The translations under genes and the position numbers were made by a program. From Planctomycetaceae bacterium (GTDB taxonomy: Bacteria > Planctomycetota > UBA8742 > UBA2392 > JABWBM01), in contig JABWBM010000020.1 of assembly GCA_013360495.1 (NCBI GenBank), forward strand, positions 1 through 33,016: a stretch of DNA of 33,016 nt. Reading direction: 5' to 3'. Shown here piece after piece: positions 1 through 7,739 of the stretch. Under the pieces are notes generated by a model. It did not search any database, was not told where the DNA came from, and was given only the letters and a program-made list of their open reading frames with translations. How positions within the stretch are numbered: position 1 is the stretch's first letter; each line of letters begins with the position of its first letter.

Positions 1-11
1 TCAGAGGCGGG

Positions 12-383
12 ATGGCGGCCCCGGGCAGCAGGGAACAGGCCGCGCGCGCCCTCGCACGCCTGCAAGCGGTGCTCGATGCGCGCGCGGAGGCCTTCCGCGA
101 GGTGCGCATTTGCGTTGATTGCGGAGACGGCCCCCGCGAGACGGTCGAGCGGTACCTCAACCCGGTAGGCGCAACGGACCGCGCCCTTTCGGCCATCGAG
201 GCTCACGCCTGCGACTCGCACGACGGCGCCCCGCACGCCGTTCGCGTGACACTCGGGCGGCTGTGCCCGGGGACCCGGGACGGCATGAAAAGCACGGCCG
301 GAGAGGCCGGCCTGCCGGGCGGTGGCGTGACCGCGGGACCACGTGCGCGGTTCCTGCAGATGATGTTGCGGGCCGCCGGTTAG
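12..383 (+). CDS. hypothetical protein, possibly 5'-truncated by the window edge
   Basis: I do not recognise this 123-aa product. The frame shows very strong G/C preference at third codon positions, which the overlapping ORFs in other frames do not explain, so it is probably coding. The frame stays open to the left edge, so the true start may lie outside the window; the ATG at 12 is only the first one visible. The protein is Ala/Arg rich. Its first 35 residues look helical, with a CVDC pair near residues 34-37, and there is no signal peptide or membrane segment. It ends 94 bases before valS on the same strand, so co-transcription is possible. No function can be proposed. Confidence 0.45.
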   Translation: MAAPGSREQAARALARLQAVLDARAEAFREVRICVDCGDGPRETVERYLNPVGATDRALSAIEAHACDSHDGAPHAVRVTLGRLCPGTRDGMKSTAGEAGLPGGGVTAGPRARFLQMMLRAAG

Positions 384-432
384 GTTCGGCGAGGTTCGGT
401 CGAACCCGGACCTGCTGGTACACTGGACATCC

Positions 433-449
433 GGCGGCGATAAGCCGCC
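433..449 (+). other. small hairpin in the valS leader
   Basis: A perfect 6-bp inverted repeat (GGCGGC, loop GATAA, GCCGCC) lies 28 bases upstream of the valS ATG. The gap from the preceding ORF is only 94 bases, far too short for a T-box. It is seen directly; any regulatory role is speculative. Confidence 0.3.
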
Positions 450-477
450 AGATTCATACCTCCAGTTAGGGACGGCC

Positions 478-3243
478 ATGACCACGCTACCGGCTCGCAA
501 GGAACTACCTCCTGCTTACGAGCCGGCCACAGTAGAGGGCCGCATCTACCAGTTCTGGGAGGAGCAGGGCTACTTCCAGCCGCGCATCGATCCGGCCCAG
601 AAGCCGTATACGATCATCATGCCGCCGCCAAATGTGACGGGTGAGCTTCACCTTGGGCACGGGCTTGAAGACGCCATCACCGATGCGCTCGTGCGCTGGC
701 ACCGCATGCAGGGCGAGCCCACGCTCTGGCTCCCGGGCGAGGACCACGCCGGGATCGCCACTCAGAACGTGATTGAACGCGAGCTGGCGAAGGAGGGCCT
801 CAGCCGCCACGACCTGGGGCGCGAAGGTTTCGTCGAACGTACATGGATGTGGGTACGCAAGTACCGGAGCCGCATCGCCGACCAGCACCGCAAGCTGGGG
901 GCGAGCGCCGACTGGTCGCGTGATGTGTTCACGCTCGACCCGGGAATCGTGAAGGCGGTAAGGACGACATTCGTCAATCTCTACCGTGACGGGCTCATCT
1001 ACCGCGGGCTGCGGATGATCAACTGGTGTCCTCGCTGCGAGACGGCGCTCTCGGACCTCGAAGTCGATTACGTGGATGTCGCCTCGAAGCTCTACTACGT
1101 GCGCTATCCGCTCGTGGGCGAAGGGGGAATGCCCCTGCCGGCCTACGTGGTGGTGGCGACTACCCGGCCCGAGACCATGGTCGCGGACACGGGCGTTGCC
1201 GTGAACCCGGCCGATGAGAGGTACGAGGAGAAGATCGGGCGCATGCTCCTCCTGCCGATCATCGGGCGCGAGATCCCAATCGTTGCCGATGACGCGGTGA
1301 AGACGGAGTTCGGCACGGGAGCGGTGAAGGTGACGCCTGGTCACGACCCGAACGACTGGGAGATCGGGCAGCGGCACAACCTGGAAGTCATCATCGCCAT
1401 GGACCGCCAGGCGCGCATGAACGATGAGGCGGGTCCGTACACGGGGATGACGGATGAGGAGGCGCGCGCCGCCATTCTCCATGACCTTGAGGATGAGGGC
1501 TTCCTGGACCACATTGAGGAGTACACCCACAGTGTGGGGCATTGCAGCCGCTGCAAGTCGGTGCTGCAGCCCATCCCGAGCGAACAGTGGTGGATAGACG
1601 TCCGGCGCGAGTACGAGCCGGGGCGTTCGCTGGCCGGCGAAGCGGCGAAGGCGGTTCGCGAGGGGCGGATCCGCATCGTTCCGCAGCGCTTCGAGAAGGT
1701 GTACCTGAACTGGATGGACAACATCCGCGACTGGTGCATCAGCAGGCAGCTGTGGTGGGGGCACCAGATCCCTGTCTGGTACTGCCCAGATGGCCACATG
1801 ACGGTGGTGGTGGAGGACCCGGGGGCGTGCGCGCAGTGCGGTTCCACGGCCTTGCGGCAGGACGAAGATGTGCTCGATACGTGGTTCTCGTCGGGGCTTG
1901 CTCCGCATGCCGACCTGGGCTGGCCGGGCGACACGGAGGACCTGCGCTACTTCTACCCGACAGGCGACATGCAGATGGGCTACGACATCATGTTTTTCTG
2001 GTGCGCCCGCATGGTCATGTTCGCTCTCTACAACATGCGGCACCTGGGCCCGGAGAACGAAGTTCCCTTCCGCACGGTGCTCTTCCACGGGCTAATTCGC
2101 GACGCCAACAACGAGAAGATGACCAAATCGCGGGGCAACGTGGTCGACCCGCTGGTGGCCGCCGCCCAGTATGGCGCGGATGCCTTCCGGTTCGCCGTGC
2201 TCACCGGGGCAGCCATGGGGGCGGACCAGCGCTACCAGGACGAACGGATGGCGGCGGCACGGAACTTCGCCAACAAGCTGTGGAACAGTGCCCGGTACGT
2301 GCTCATGAAGCTCGAATCGCGGAGCGTTGGGCGTCCTCACCCGCGGGACCGGGACGCCTTCGCCATCGAGGATCGCTGGATCCTCTCGCAGCTTACCGAC
2401 ACGGTTGTCAGCGTCACCGACAGCATCGAGCGCTATCGCTTCCATGAAGCGACGCAAGCGCTCTATCACTTCATCTGGGACGACCTGTGCGACTGGTACC
2501 TCGAAGTGATCAAGCCGCGCTTCTATGACAACAAGGGCGGCGCCGCATCCAAAGCCATGGCGCAGGCGGCGCTGATCCGCTCGCTCGATACGACGTTGCG
2601 CTTGCTCCACCCCTTCTGCCCCTTCGTGACGGAAGAGATTTGGGCGAGCCTGCGCCCAGCTATTGCATTACTCGACAAAAAGCAGGCGTCGGCGGAGTGC
2701 CTCGCCATTGCGCCCTGGCCCAAGGCCGACAAGGCGTTCATGGATGCAGAGGCGAAGCAGCGGTTCGCGGAGCTGTGCGACATCGTGCGCAGCATCCGCA
2801 ACATCCGCGCCGAGCACAACGTCGAACCCAAGCGCCAAGTTCCGGCGATCGTCTCTTACCCCGATACTGAACGCGCGGGCAAGCTCGATGATTGGCAAAA
2901 GGCGATCATCACGGCACTCTGCAAGTTAAGTGAATTAAAAGCCGGCGCCAAGCTCGACAAGGTTCCGGGCGCGGGTTCGGCCGTGGTCGGCGCCATCGAG
3001 GTGTCGATCCCGCTGGCAGATGCCATCGACCCCGAGATGGAGAAGAAGCGCCTTGTGGCGCGCGTGGAGAAGCTCAAAGAGCAGACCCACAAGCTCAAGA
3101 TGAAGCTCGAGAACCAGTCCTACATCGAGCGTGCGCCCAAGGAGCTTGTGGAGGAATCGCGCGAGATGCTACGCAAGAACGTCGAGGAACTTGGACGCCT
3201 CGAGCGCAACGTCGAGGAACTGATGCGCTCACCGGCGAAGTAA
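478..3243 (+). CDS. valS: valyl-tRNA synthetase
   Basis: This cytoplasmic class I aminoacyl-tRNA synthetase charges tRNA-Val with valine and edits mischarged threonine. The 921-aa length is normal for ValS. Visible in order are the nucleotide-binding HLGHG signature (HIGH class, residues 58-62) after PPPNVTGE, the CP1 editing domain with TTRPETMVADTGV, the class I core with WGHQIPVWYC, the KMTKS loop (KMSKS class, about residues 547-551), the anticodon-binding helical domain, and a charged C-terminal coiled coil from about residue 840 typical of the ValS tRNA-binding arm. The ATG at 478 is preceded by AGGGA at suitable distance. It converges with hemE, and the gap between them holds a palindromic repeat. 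The long antisense ORF (505-2088) is a shadow of its high-GC codons. Confidence 0.98.
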   Translation: MTTLPARKELPPAYEPATVEGRIYQFWEEQGYFQPRIDPAQKPYTIIMPPPNVTGELHLGHGLEDAITDALVRWHRMQGEPTLWLPGEDHAGIATQNVIERELAKEGLSRHDLGREGFVERTWMWVRKYRSRIADQHRKLGASADWSRDVFTLDPGIVKAVRTTFVNLYRDGLIYRGLRMINWCPRCETALSDLEVDYVDVASKLYYVRYPLVGEGGMPLPAYVVVATTRPETMVADTGVAVNPADERYEEKIGRMLLLPIIGREIPIVADDAVKTEFGTGAVKVTPGHDPNDWEIGQRHNLEVIIAMDRQARMNDEAGPYTGMTDEEARAAILHDLEDEGFLDHIEEYTHSVGHCSRCKSVLQPIPSEQWWIDVRREYEPGRSLAGEAAKAVREGRIRIVPQRFEKVYLNWMDNIRDWCISRQLWWGHQIPVWYCPDGHMTVVVEDPGACAQCGSTALRQDEDVLDTWFSSGLAPHADLGWPGDTEDLRYFYPTGDMQMGYDIMFFWCARMVMFALYNMRHLGPENEVPFRTVLFHGLIRDANNEKMTKSRGNVVDPLVAAAQYGADAFRFAVLTGAAMGADQRYQDERMAAARNFANKLWNSARYVLMKLESRSVGRPHPRDRDAFAIEDRWILSQLTDTVVSVTDSIERYRFHEATQALYHFIWDDLCDWYLEVIKPRFYDNKGGAASKAMAQAALIRSLDTTLRLLHPFCPFVTEEIWASLRPAIALLDKKQASAECLAIAPWPKADKAFMDAEAKQRFAELCDIVRSIRNIRAEHNVEPKRQVPAIVSYPDTERAGKLDDWQKAIITALCKLSELKAGAKLDKVPGAGSAVVGAIEVSIPLADAIDPEMEKKRLVARVEKLKEQTHKLKMKLENQSYIERAPKELVEESREMLRKNVEELGRLERNVEELMRSPAK

Positions 3244-3385
3244 TACCGATCCTAAATTGGAAATGTGATTTCCACCGTCATTCCGGCGAAAGCCGGAATC
3301 CAGACGTGACAAACGATTTCTCATAGTCGCTGGATGCCGACGGCATGACGGGTAAATCCAACAACCATTTTGGGTTTGGTATAAG
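3241..3385. repeat. palindromic REP/MITE-like element between valS and hemE
   Basis: The convergent gap holds a nested palindrome. The left part includes an 8-bp stem closed by a GAAA tetraloop (ATTCCGGC GAAA GCCGGAAT, 3280-3299). The right part (3330-3351) contains ATGCCGACGGCAT. The outer edges of the core, CCGTCAT at 3275 and ATGACGG at 3345, are inverted copies, as are the flanking ATCCAG and CTGGAT. Weaker outer similarity (TACCGATCCTAAATTGG against the complement of the sequence near 3367-3383) suggests terminal inverted repeats. The CGTCATTCCGGCGAAAGCCGG type core resembles dispersed repeats found in many bacterial genomes. It may also end transcription from both sides. Confidence 0.6.
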
Positions 3386-3400
3386 AGTAAACATTTGAAT

Positions 3401-3417
3401 CACGCTACCGCAGCGTG
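3401..3417. other. hairpin near the hemE 3' end
   Basis: A 6-bp inverted repeat (CACGCT, loop ACCGC, AGCGTG) lies just beyond the hemE stop codon. No clear T-run follows on either strand, so a terminator role is possible but weakly supported. Confidence 0.3.
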
Positions 3418-3426
3418 TCTTCGCGG

Positions 3427-4470
3427 CTAAATATGTTCAACTGATCGCTCGTGAACGTAGTTAACCAGCGCGCGGACGTTATCCACCGGCGTGCCGGGCA
3501 GGATACCGTGGCCGAGGTTGAAGATATGCCCGGGCCTGCCGCCCGCGTCTTTCAAGACCTCGCCAGCTTTCTCGAGCACCACCTCACGCCGCGCAAAGAG
3601 CGTGATCGGGTCGAGGTTGCCCTGCACGGCGCACACGCCGAGCCGCTTCCATGTGGCGCCGATGGGGGTCTGCCAATCGAAACCCATGACATCCGCGCCG
3701 GCTTCATGCATGGCATCAACGAGTGTCGCCGTCCCAACACCAAAATGAATAATCGGCACGCGGCTCTTGATCCCCGCAACGACGGCCTTCGTGTGCGGCA
3801 GTACATAGCGCCGGTACTCGGCGGGGCCAAGACAGCCCACCCAGCTATCGAAAAGCTGGACGGCCTGCACGCCCGCATCGATCTGCGCGTTAACGTAGTC
3901 GATCACCACGCGGGAAAGCTTCCCGAGCAATTCGTTCCATGCGCCTTCATCGTTAAGCATGAAAGTCTTGGCATGCTGAAAATGTTTGGAGCTTCCGCCT
4001 TCTATGGTGTAGGCCGCGAGCGTAAATGGCAAACCCGCGAACCCGATCAATGGAATGTCGGGCTTCAAGCCGCGGCGAATCAGTAGAATGGCATCATAGA
4101 CGAAGGGCATGGTGCTCAGAGGCTTGTGCAGCTTGACGCGATCCACGTCCTTCGCTACTCGCACGGGATTGCCGATCACCGGGCCTTCGCCTTCCTTATA
4201 ATCGAGCGCAAATCCCATGGGCTCGAGGACCGGAAGCAGGTCGGCAAACAAGATCGCGGCGTCGACGCCAAGCTTCTCCTGCGCTTCGACGGTCACTTGA
4301 CAGGCCAGCTCCGGCGTCTTGCAGAGACCGAGGAAGGTCGTCTTGCTCCGCACCGCCTGATACTCGGGCATGTAACGCCCCGCCTGACGCATCAGCCAGA
4401 TGGGCGTAGCATCGGCCTTCTCGCCGCGGCAGGCCTTGAGAAAGCGGGAGTTGTGGAGATTATCTGACAT
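3427..4470 (-). CDS. hemE: uroporphyrinogen decarboxylase
   Basis: This enzyme decarboxylates the four acetate side chains of uroporphyrinogen III to give coproporphyrinogen III in cytoplasmic haem synthesis. The length, 347 aa, is typical. The N-terminal signature WLMRQAGRYMPEY supplies the substrate-binding arginines (R28, R32). ILFADLLP carries the catalytic Asp (D77), here FAD where FSD is commoner. GFAGLPFTLAAYTIEGG contains the conserved Tyr (Y154), followed by LFDSWVG, GFDWQT, VQGNLDP and the C-terminal NLGHGILPGTP with its conserved His (H321). It starts nine bases after the NYN gene stop, so the two are probably co-transcribed, with hemH further upstream. No strong ribosome-binding site is visible, consistent with translational coupling. 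Confidence 0.97.
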   Translation of the reverse strand: MSDNLHNSRFLKACRGEKADATPIWLMRQAGRYMPEYQAVRSKTTFLGLCKTPELACQVTVEAQEKLGVDAAILFADLLPVLEPMGFALDYKEGEGPVIGNPVRVAKDVDRVKLHKPLSTMPFVYDAILLIRRGLKPDIPLIGFAGLPFTLAAYTIEGGSSKHFQHAKTFMLNDEGAWNELLGKLSRVVIDYVNAQIDAGVQAVQLFDSWVGCLGPAEYRRYVLPHTKAVVAGIKSRVPIIHFGVGTATLVDAMHEAGADVMGFDWQTPIGATWKRLGVCAVQGNLDPITLFARREVVLEKAGEVLKDAGGRPGHIFNLGHGILPGTPVDNVRALVNYVHERSVEHI

Positions 4471-4479
4471 AGTGTGATG

Positions 4480-5121
4480 CTACCACGATGTTGGTTTATG
4501 AAACGTACCATTCTTGTCGGTCAGCGTGGCCGGGAACTGGCTCGCGGCGAGCGCACCCTTGCGAACAATGTAAATCGGGACACGAAGCTCGCGCATGAGC
4601 ATGGCTGGTTGACGGTAGGGGCAGAGAATCGCAACGCGTTTCTTGAGATCATTTCTCACAAGTCTGATGGGATGAATCAAGTCAGTATCGTTGCTGATGA
4701 CAACGCAGGCGTCATATTGTCCCCGATGTCCATCATGCAGCATCTCCACGGCAAGATTGACGTCTGATCCCTTCTCTTCGGTGGTGACGACTTCAACATA
4801 CTTTGGCCGCCCATCCGGGCGACGAACGATCTTCCCATCGCGAATCATCGGACGGCTTATCGTTTTGTTGAGGAACTGTCCCTCCACAATCTCCAAACCT
4901 GGTATCGTTAGAAGCGCCCGAAAATAGGTATCTTGCCTTTGTGGTGCATCGGGATCATCGGGACGTGCTGAAATCCTCGCCCCATAGCATTTGACCCTAG
5001 CGATCACATATTTCTTCAAGACATTTCGGCAAAGAGCATGGATGTTGAGCCAACGATACGGTGTACCCTTGAGTGCTCCGTAGTAAAGATTAAACATATC
5101 TACATAGACATAGGTTTTCAT
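4480..5121 (-). CDS. NYN domain protein (LabA/DUF88-like PIN-fold nuclease)
   Basis: This 213-aa protein is of the NYN family, predicted metal-dependent ribonucleases with a PIN-like fold. The N-terminus MKTYVYVDMFNLYYG matches the family motif, with D8 as first acidic ligand; EKGSDVNLAVEML gives D120, and VISNDTDLIHPI gives D145 and D147. The track ORF begins 36 codons earlier inside a palindromic leader; the ATG at 5121 is preferred because the family motif starts there. No good ribosome-binding site is visible. The gene sits between hemH and hemE, nine bases before hemE. Its base composition looks less GC-rich than its neighbours and palindromes flank it upstream, so it may be a later insertion into the hem cluster. 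The RNA substrate is unknown. Confidence 0.85.
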   Translation of the reverse strand: MKTYVYVDMFNLYYGALKGTPYRWLNIHALCRNVLKKYVIARVKCYGARISARPDDPDAPQRQDTYFRALLTIPGLEIVEGQFLNKTISRPMIRDGKIVRRPDGRPKYVEVVTTEEKGSDVNLAVEMLHDGHRGQYDACVVISNDTDLIHPIRLVRNDLKKRVAILCPYRQPAMLMRELRVPIYIVRKGALAASQFPATLTDKNGTFHKPTSW

Positions 5122-5141
5122 TGCATCGGCTAAAATTGGCA

Positions 5142-5209
5142 GAAGCCACCCGGAGGTGGCTTCGCACCCTATCGCCGAAGCGATAGGGGGGGTAATACCC
5201 TTACGGGTA
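5142..5209. repeat. three consecutive palindromes upstream of the NYN gene
   Basis: Three hairpins lie in a row: a 9-bp stem with CGGA loop (GAAGCCACC/GGTGGCTTC, 5142-5163), a 9-bp stem with CGAA loop (CCCTATCGC/GCGATAGGG, 5167-5188) and a 5-bp stem (TACCC/GGGTA, 5196-5209). They occupy the hemH-NYN gap and would form part of the NYN leader RNA. The compact palindromes suggest a dispersed REP-like repeat; attenuation between hemH and the downstream genes is another possibility. Confidence 0.6.
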
Positions 5210-5270
5210 CGGGAGCAAGTGTAACACACAGCAATCTATTGTCAAACCGTACACATACCACGTTTCCGCA

Positions 5271-6248
5271 TTACACCTTCGCGACTTGAGCGAGCTTCTC
5301 CTGTACGCGGTCGGCGAGCATGGTGATAAATGCGGGATGGGTGTTGACCGCTTCGGCGCGAACGAAACGCGCGCCGTGTTCCTTGGCGGCATATTCGCCC
5401 TCGATACCAAGATCGTAGAGCACTTCGACGTTGTCGCCGAGGAAGCCAACCGGAATACCGATGATGTTCTTAATGCCATCGCTTGCAAGCTGCTTGATTC
5501 CGTCTTTCAAGAACGGCCCCGTCCAAGGAATACGAGAGTCTTCCGGCTGCGACTGATACGCGCCCATTGCATTGGGCGAGCCGAGCTTTTGCAGCACGAG
5601 CCGCGACGTCTCAACGATCTGCGAACAATAGGGCGAGGTCTTCGACACGGACTCCGGCACCGAATGCGCCGAGAAAAGTACAGCAGTATCCTTCGACGAC
5701 AGCGACCAGCCCGCCTTCTTCGCCGCAGCCCGCACGTTGTCGGCGATGGCGTCTATGAAGCCGGTTGCGTTCCAGAATGGTTCCACAACGCCGAGCACCT
5801 GCGGCGCACGACTCCCAAGTTTGTTGATCGACTCAGCCACAAGGCGCACGTAGCCGTCCCAGCTCACGCTCGATTGGTGCGGCGACATCACGAGCACCAG
5901 GAATTCCCCAACGCCCTCATTAGCCATGCCCGCGATCACATCGCTCACGTATGGCTTCCAGTGGTGATAGCCGGAATAGATGGTTGCGTCGACGCCGCGC
6001 TTCGAAAGTTCTTTGCGAACAGCCTCGCCTTGGGCTTCGGTAATTTCATTAAAACGTGAAAAACCTCCAACCGTTGTGTAGTGCTCGACCACTTCGTCGA
6101 TGCGTTCCTTGCGTGCCGGGTTGTGGCCGAAGATGCCGGAGACGAAGCAGTATGCCTCACCGGGGCAGGGATCGACGCGCTTGCAACAGCCCGGCGTCGG
6201 CCCGCCGAAGCTCACAAGAAGAATGTTTATTTTTTCCTTGGGTGCCAT
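5271..6248 (-). CDS. hemH: ferrochelatase with Cys-rich N-terminus
   Basis: Inserts ferrous iron into protoporphyrin IX, the last step of the protoporphyrin-dependent haem route. Recognisable blocks are ILLVSFGGP, EHYTTVGGFSRFNEIT, MSPHQSSVSWDGYVR, LFSAHSVPE with the catalytic His (H195), AYQSQPEDSRIPWTGP and PVGFLGDNVEVLYDLGIE with the conserved Glu (E275). The usual GF..DH.EVL motif reads GDN here. The oddest part is residues 19-41, where four cysteines (C21, C22, C28, C34) replace the normal 'FL.N...GR..P' stretch. This is not the location of known ferrochelatase [2Fe-2S] ligands. The length, 325 aa, is normal. It is first in a minus-strand group with NYN and hemE, and divergent from citrate synthase. 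The start is the ATG at 6248; the ribosome-binding site is weak. Confidence 0.94.
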   Translation of the reverse strand: MAPKEKINILLVSFGGPTPGCCKRVDPCPGEAYCFVSGIFGHNPARKERIDEVVEHYTTVGGFSRFNEITEAQGEAVRKELSKRGVDATIYSGYHHWKPYVSDVIAGMANEGVGEFLVLVMSPHQSSVSWDGYVRLVAESINKLGSRAPQVLGVVEPFWNATGFIDAIADNVRAAAKKAGWSLSSKDTAVLFSAHSVPESVSKTSPYCSQIVETSRLVLQKLGSPNAMGAYQSQPEDSRIPWTGPFLKDGIKQLASDGIKNIIGIPVGFLGDNVEVLYDLGIEGEYAAKEHGARFVRAEAVNTHPAFITMLADRVQEKLAQVAKV

Positions 6249-6368
6249 GGCGTGAACCTACCCATAGATCGTATTCACGCAACCAGAAATCGGGAACGGA
6301 TCGCGCTCATAGGCCGCAAGAAATCATCAAAGCCAATTGTTGAGATCGTGTAAATCCCTGTTCGCGCC

Positions 6369-6398
6369 TTGACCGGACGGGGCATGTGCGCGTAGTAT
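6369..6398 (+). promoter_or_regulatory. candidate sigma-70-type promoter for citrate synthase
   Basis: TTGACC (6369-6374) and TAGTAT (6393-6398) are separated by 18 bases, giving a fair match to the -35/-10 consensus. It lies in the hemH-gltA divergent gap, about 90 bases before the gltA ATG. This is a pattern match only. Confidence 0.4.
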
Positions 6399-6491
6399 AT
6401 CGCCATCAGCGATTCAAGGTACCACCAAGGCAGGGCGAAGCCATGCCCCTTGATCGCACGATTTGTCAGATACATACCTCGAGGAACTACC

Positions 6492-7613
6492 ATGACCGTT
6501 AGCGAAGGCCTCCGCGATATCGTCGTCACGTCCACTGAAATCTGTTCCATCGACGGGAGCAAGGGCGAACTGATTTATCGCGGCTACGACATCCATGACC
6601 TCGCGCAGAACGTCACCTTCGAGGAAACTGTTTATCTCCTCTGGCACGGCAAGCTTCCCACCAAAGCACAGGTCGACGATCTCGATAAGAAACTCAAAGC
6701 CGAGCGCAATATCCCGAAGCAAGTGATCGACTTGATCCGCAGCATGGACAAGCATGAACACCCGATGAGCATGCTGCGAACGGCGATCAGCTACCTTTCG
6801 AGCTTCGACCCCGACAGCAACAACAGCGAACCTGAAGCGCGCGTGCGCAAGTCCATCCGCCTCACCGCGAAGATGGCCACCGTCGTCGCCGCCATCTGCC
6901 GTATTCGCGAGGGCAAGGAACTGGTAGCGCCCGACAACTCGCTGAGCCACGCCGGCAACTTCCTCTATATGATTCAGGGCAAGAAGCCTGACGCCGACTC
7001 GACGCTCACGATGGACGTGGCCCTCACGCTCCACGCCGAGCACGACATGAACGCCTCGACCTTTACCGGTCGCGTGATCGCGGCGACGCTCTCAGACGTT
7101 TACTCCGCCGTCGTCGGCGCCATCGGCGCGCTCAAGGGCCCGCTGCATGGCGGCGCGAACACGGCTGTGATGGAAATGCTGCTGGAGATCGGCGACCTCG
7201 ACAAGGTGGAGTCCTACGTCGCGGCCGCCATGGCCAAGAAGCAGAAGATCATGGGCATGGGACACGCGGTCTACAAGACTTACGACCCGCGCGCGGTGGA
7301 ACTGATCAAGCTCTCGCGCAAGATGGGCGAGCGCGTGAAGAATACCAAGTGGCTCGAGATGTCCGAGAAGGTGCAGGACATCGTGCACAAACAGAAGGGG
7401 CTTTACCCCAACGTCGACTTCTATTCGGCGTCCACCTATTACACCATGGGCATCCAGCCCGACATGTTCACGCCGATTTTCGCCGTGTCGCGCATATCGG
7501 GCTGGACCGCGCATATCATCGAGCAGTTGAGTCACAACAAGCTCATCCGCCCGAGCACCGAATACACCGGCCCGCGCGGCTTGAAGGTCGTTCCCCTCGC
7601 GCAGCGAGGATAG
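6492..7613 (+). CDS. gltA: citrate synthase, small dimeric-type
   Basis: Condenses acetyl-CoA and oxaloacetate to citrate, the entry step of the TCA cycle. At 373 aa it matches the short Bacillus/archaeal-like form rather than the long allosteric Gram-negative type. Active-site blocks are visible: GPLHGGAN (catalytic His), GMGHAVYKTYDPRA (second His), NVDFYSA (catalytic Asp) and FAVSRISGWTAHIIEQ (CoA/oxaloacetate-binding Arg). The N-terminal SIDGSKGELIYRGYDI is typical. The ATG at 6492 is chosen over the ORF-track start at 6450 because GAGGA lies at correct distance and the family N-terminus begins MTVSEGL. A candidate promoter sits upstream. A large palindrome separates it from moaC. A 2-methylcitrate synthase activity cannot be excluded from sequence, but no prp genes are nearby. 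Confidence 0.95.
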   Translation: MTVSEGLRDIVVTSTEICSIDGSKGELIYRGYDIHDLAQNVTFEETVYLLWHGKLPTKAQVDDLDKKLKAERNIPKQVIDLIRSMDKHEHPMSMLRTAISYLSSFDPDSNNSEPEARVRKSIRLTAKMATVVAAICRIREGKELVAPDNSLSHAGNFLYMIQGKKPDADSTLTMDVALTLHAEHDMNASTFTGRVIAATLSDVYSAVVGAIGALKGPLHGGANTAVMEMLLEIGDLDKVESYVAAAMAKKQKIMGMGHAVYKTYDPRAVELIKLSRKMGERVKNTKWLEMSEKVQDIVHKQKGLYPNVDFYSASTYYTMGIQPDMFTPIFAVSRISGWTAHIIEQLSHNKLIRPSTEYTGPRGLKVVPLAQRG

Positions 7614-7631
7614 AGAAACGACAGGTGGCTT

Positions 7632-7714
7632 GTAGCGTCACGCCTATGGCGTGACGTCTTGAGTTGGCATGCCTTTCCTGCAGACAAGACGTCACGGCAT
7701 AGCCGTGACGCTAC
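7632..7714. repeat. two-armed inverted repeat between gltA and moaC
   Basis: Two 30-base arms (7632-7661 and 7685-7714) are inverted copies differing at only two positions. Each arm is itself a perfect 8-bp hairpin: GTCACGCC/GGCGTGAC on the left and GTCACGGC/GCCGTGAC on the right. The two differences are compensatory within each arm. The 23-base spacer contains GGCATGCC. The structure resembles a REP doublet (BIME-like). It ends 25 bases before the moaC start and explains the repeat-derived N-terminal extension of the track ORF. Confidence 0.8.
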
Positions 7715-7739
7715 CACGGAACACATTGGCAAGGGTCCT

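Noticed and set aside
384-477. T-box or other aminoacyl-tRNA-sensing leader before valS
   Set aside because: The gap is only 94 bases, with one 6-bp hairpin and no T-box sequence or terminator/antiterminator pair.
505-2088. 527-aa antisense ORF inside valS
   Set aside because: Exact shadow of the GC-rich valS codons, with no recognisable domain or start signal; valS is certain.
7659-7739. 27-residue N-terminal extension of MoaC
   Set aside because: It is encoded inside the inverted repeat and is absent from the family; ATG 7740 is the better start.
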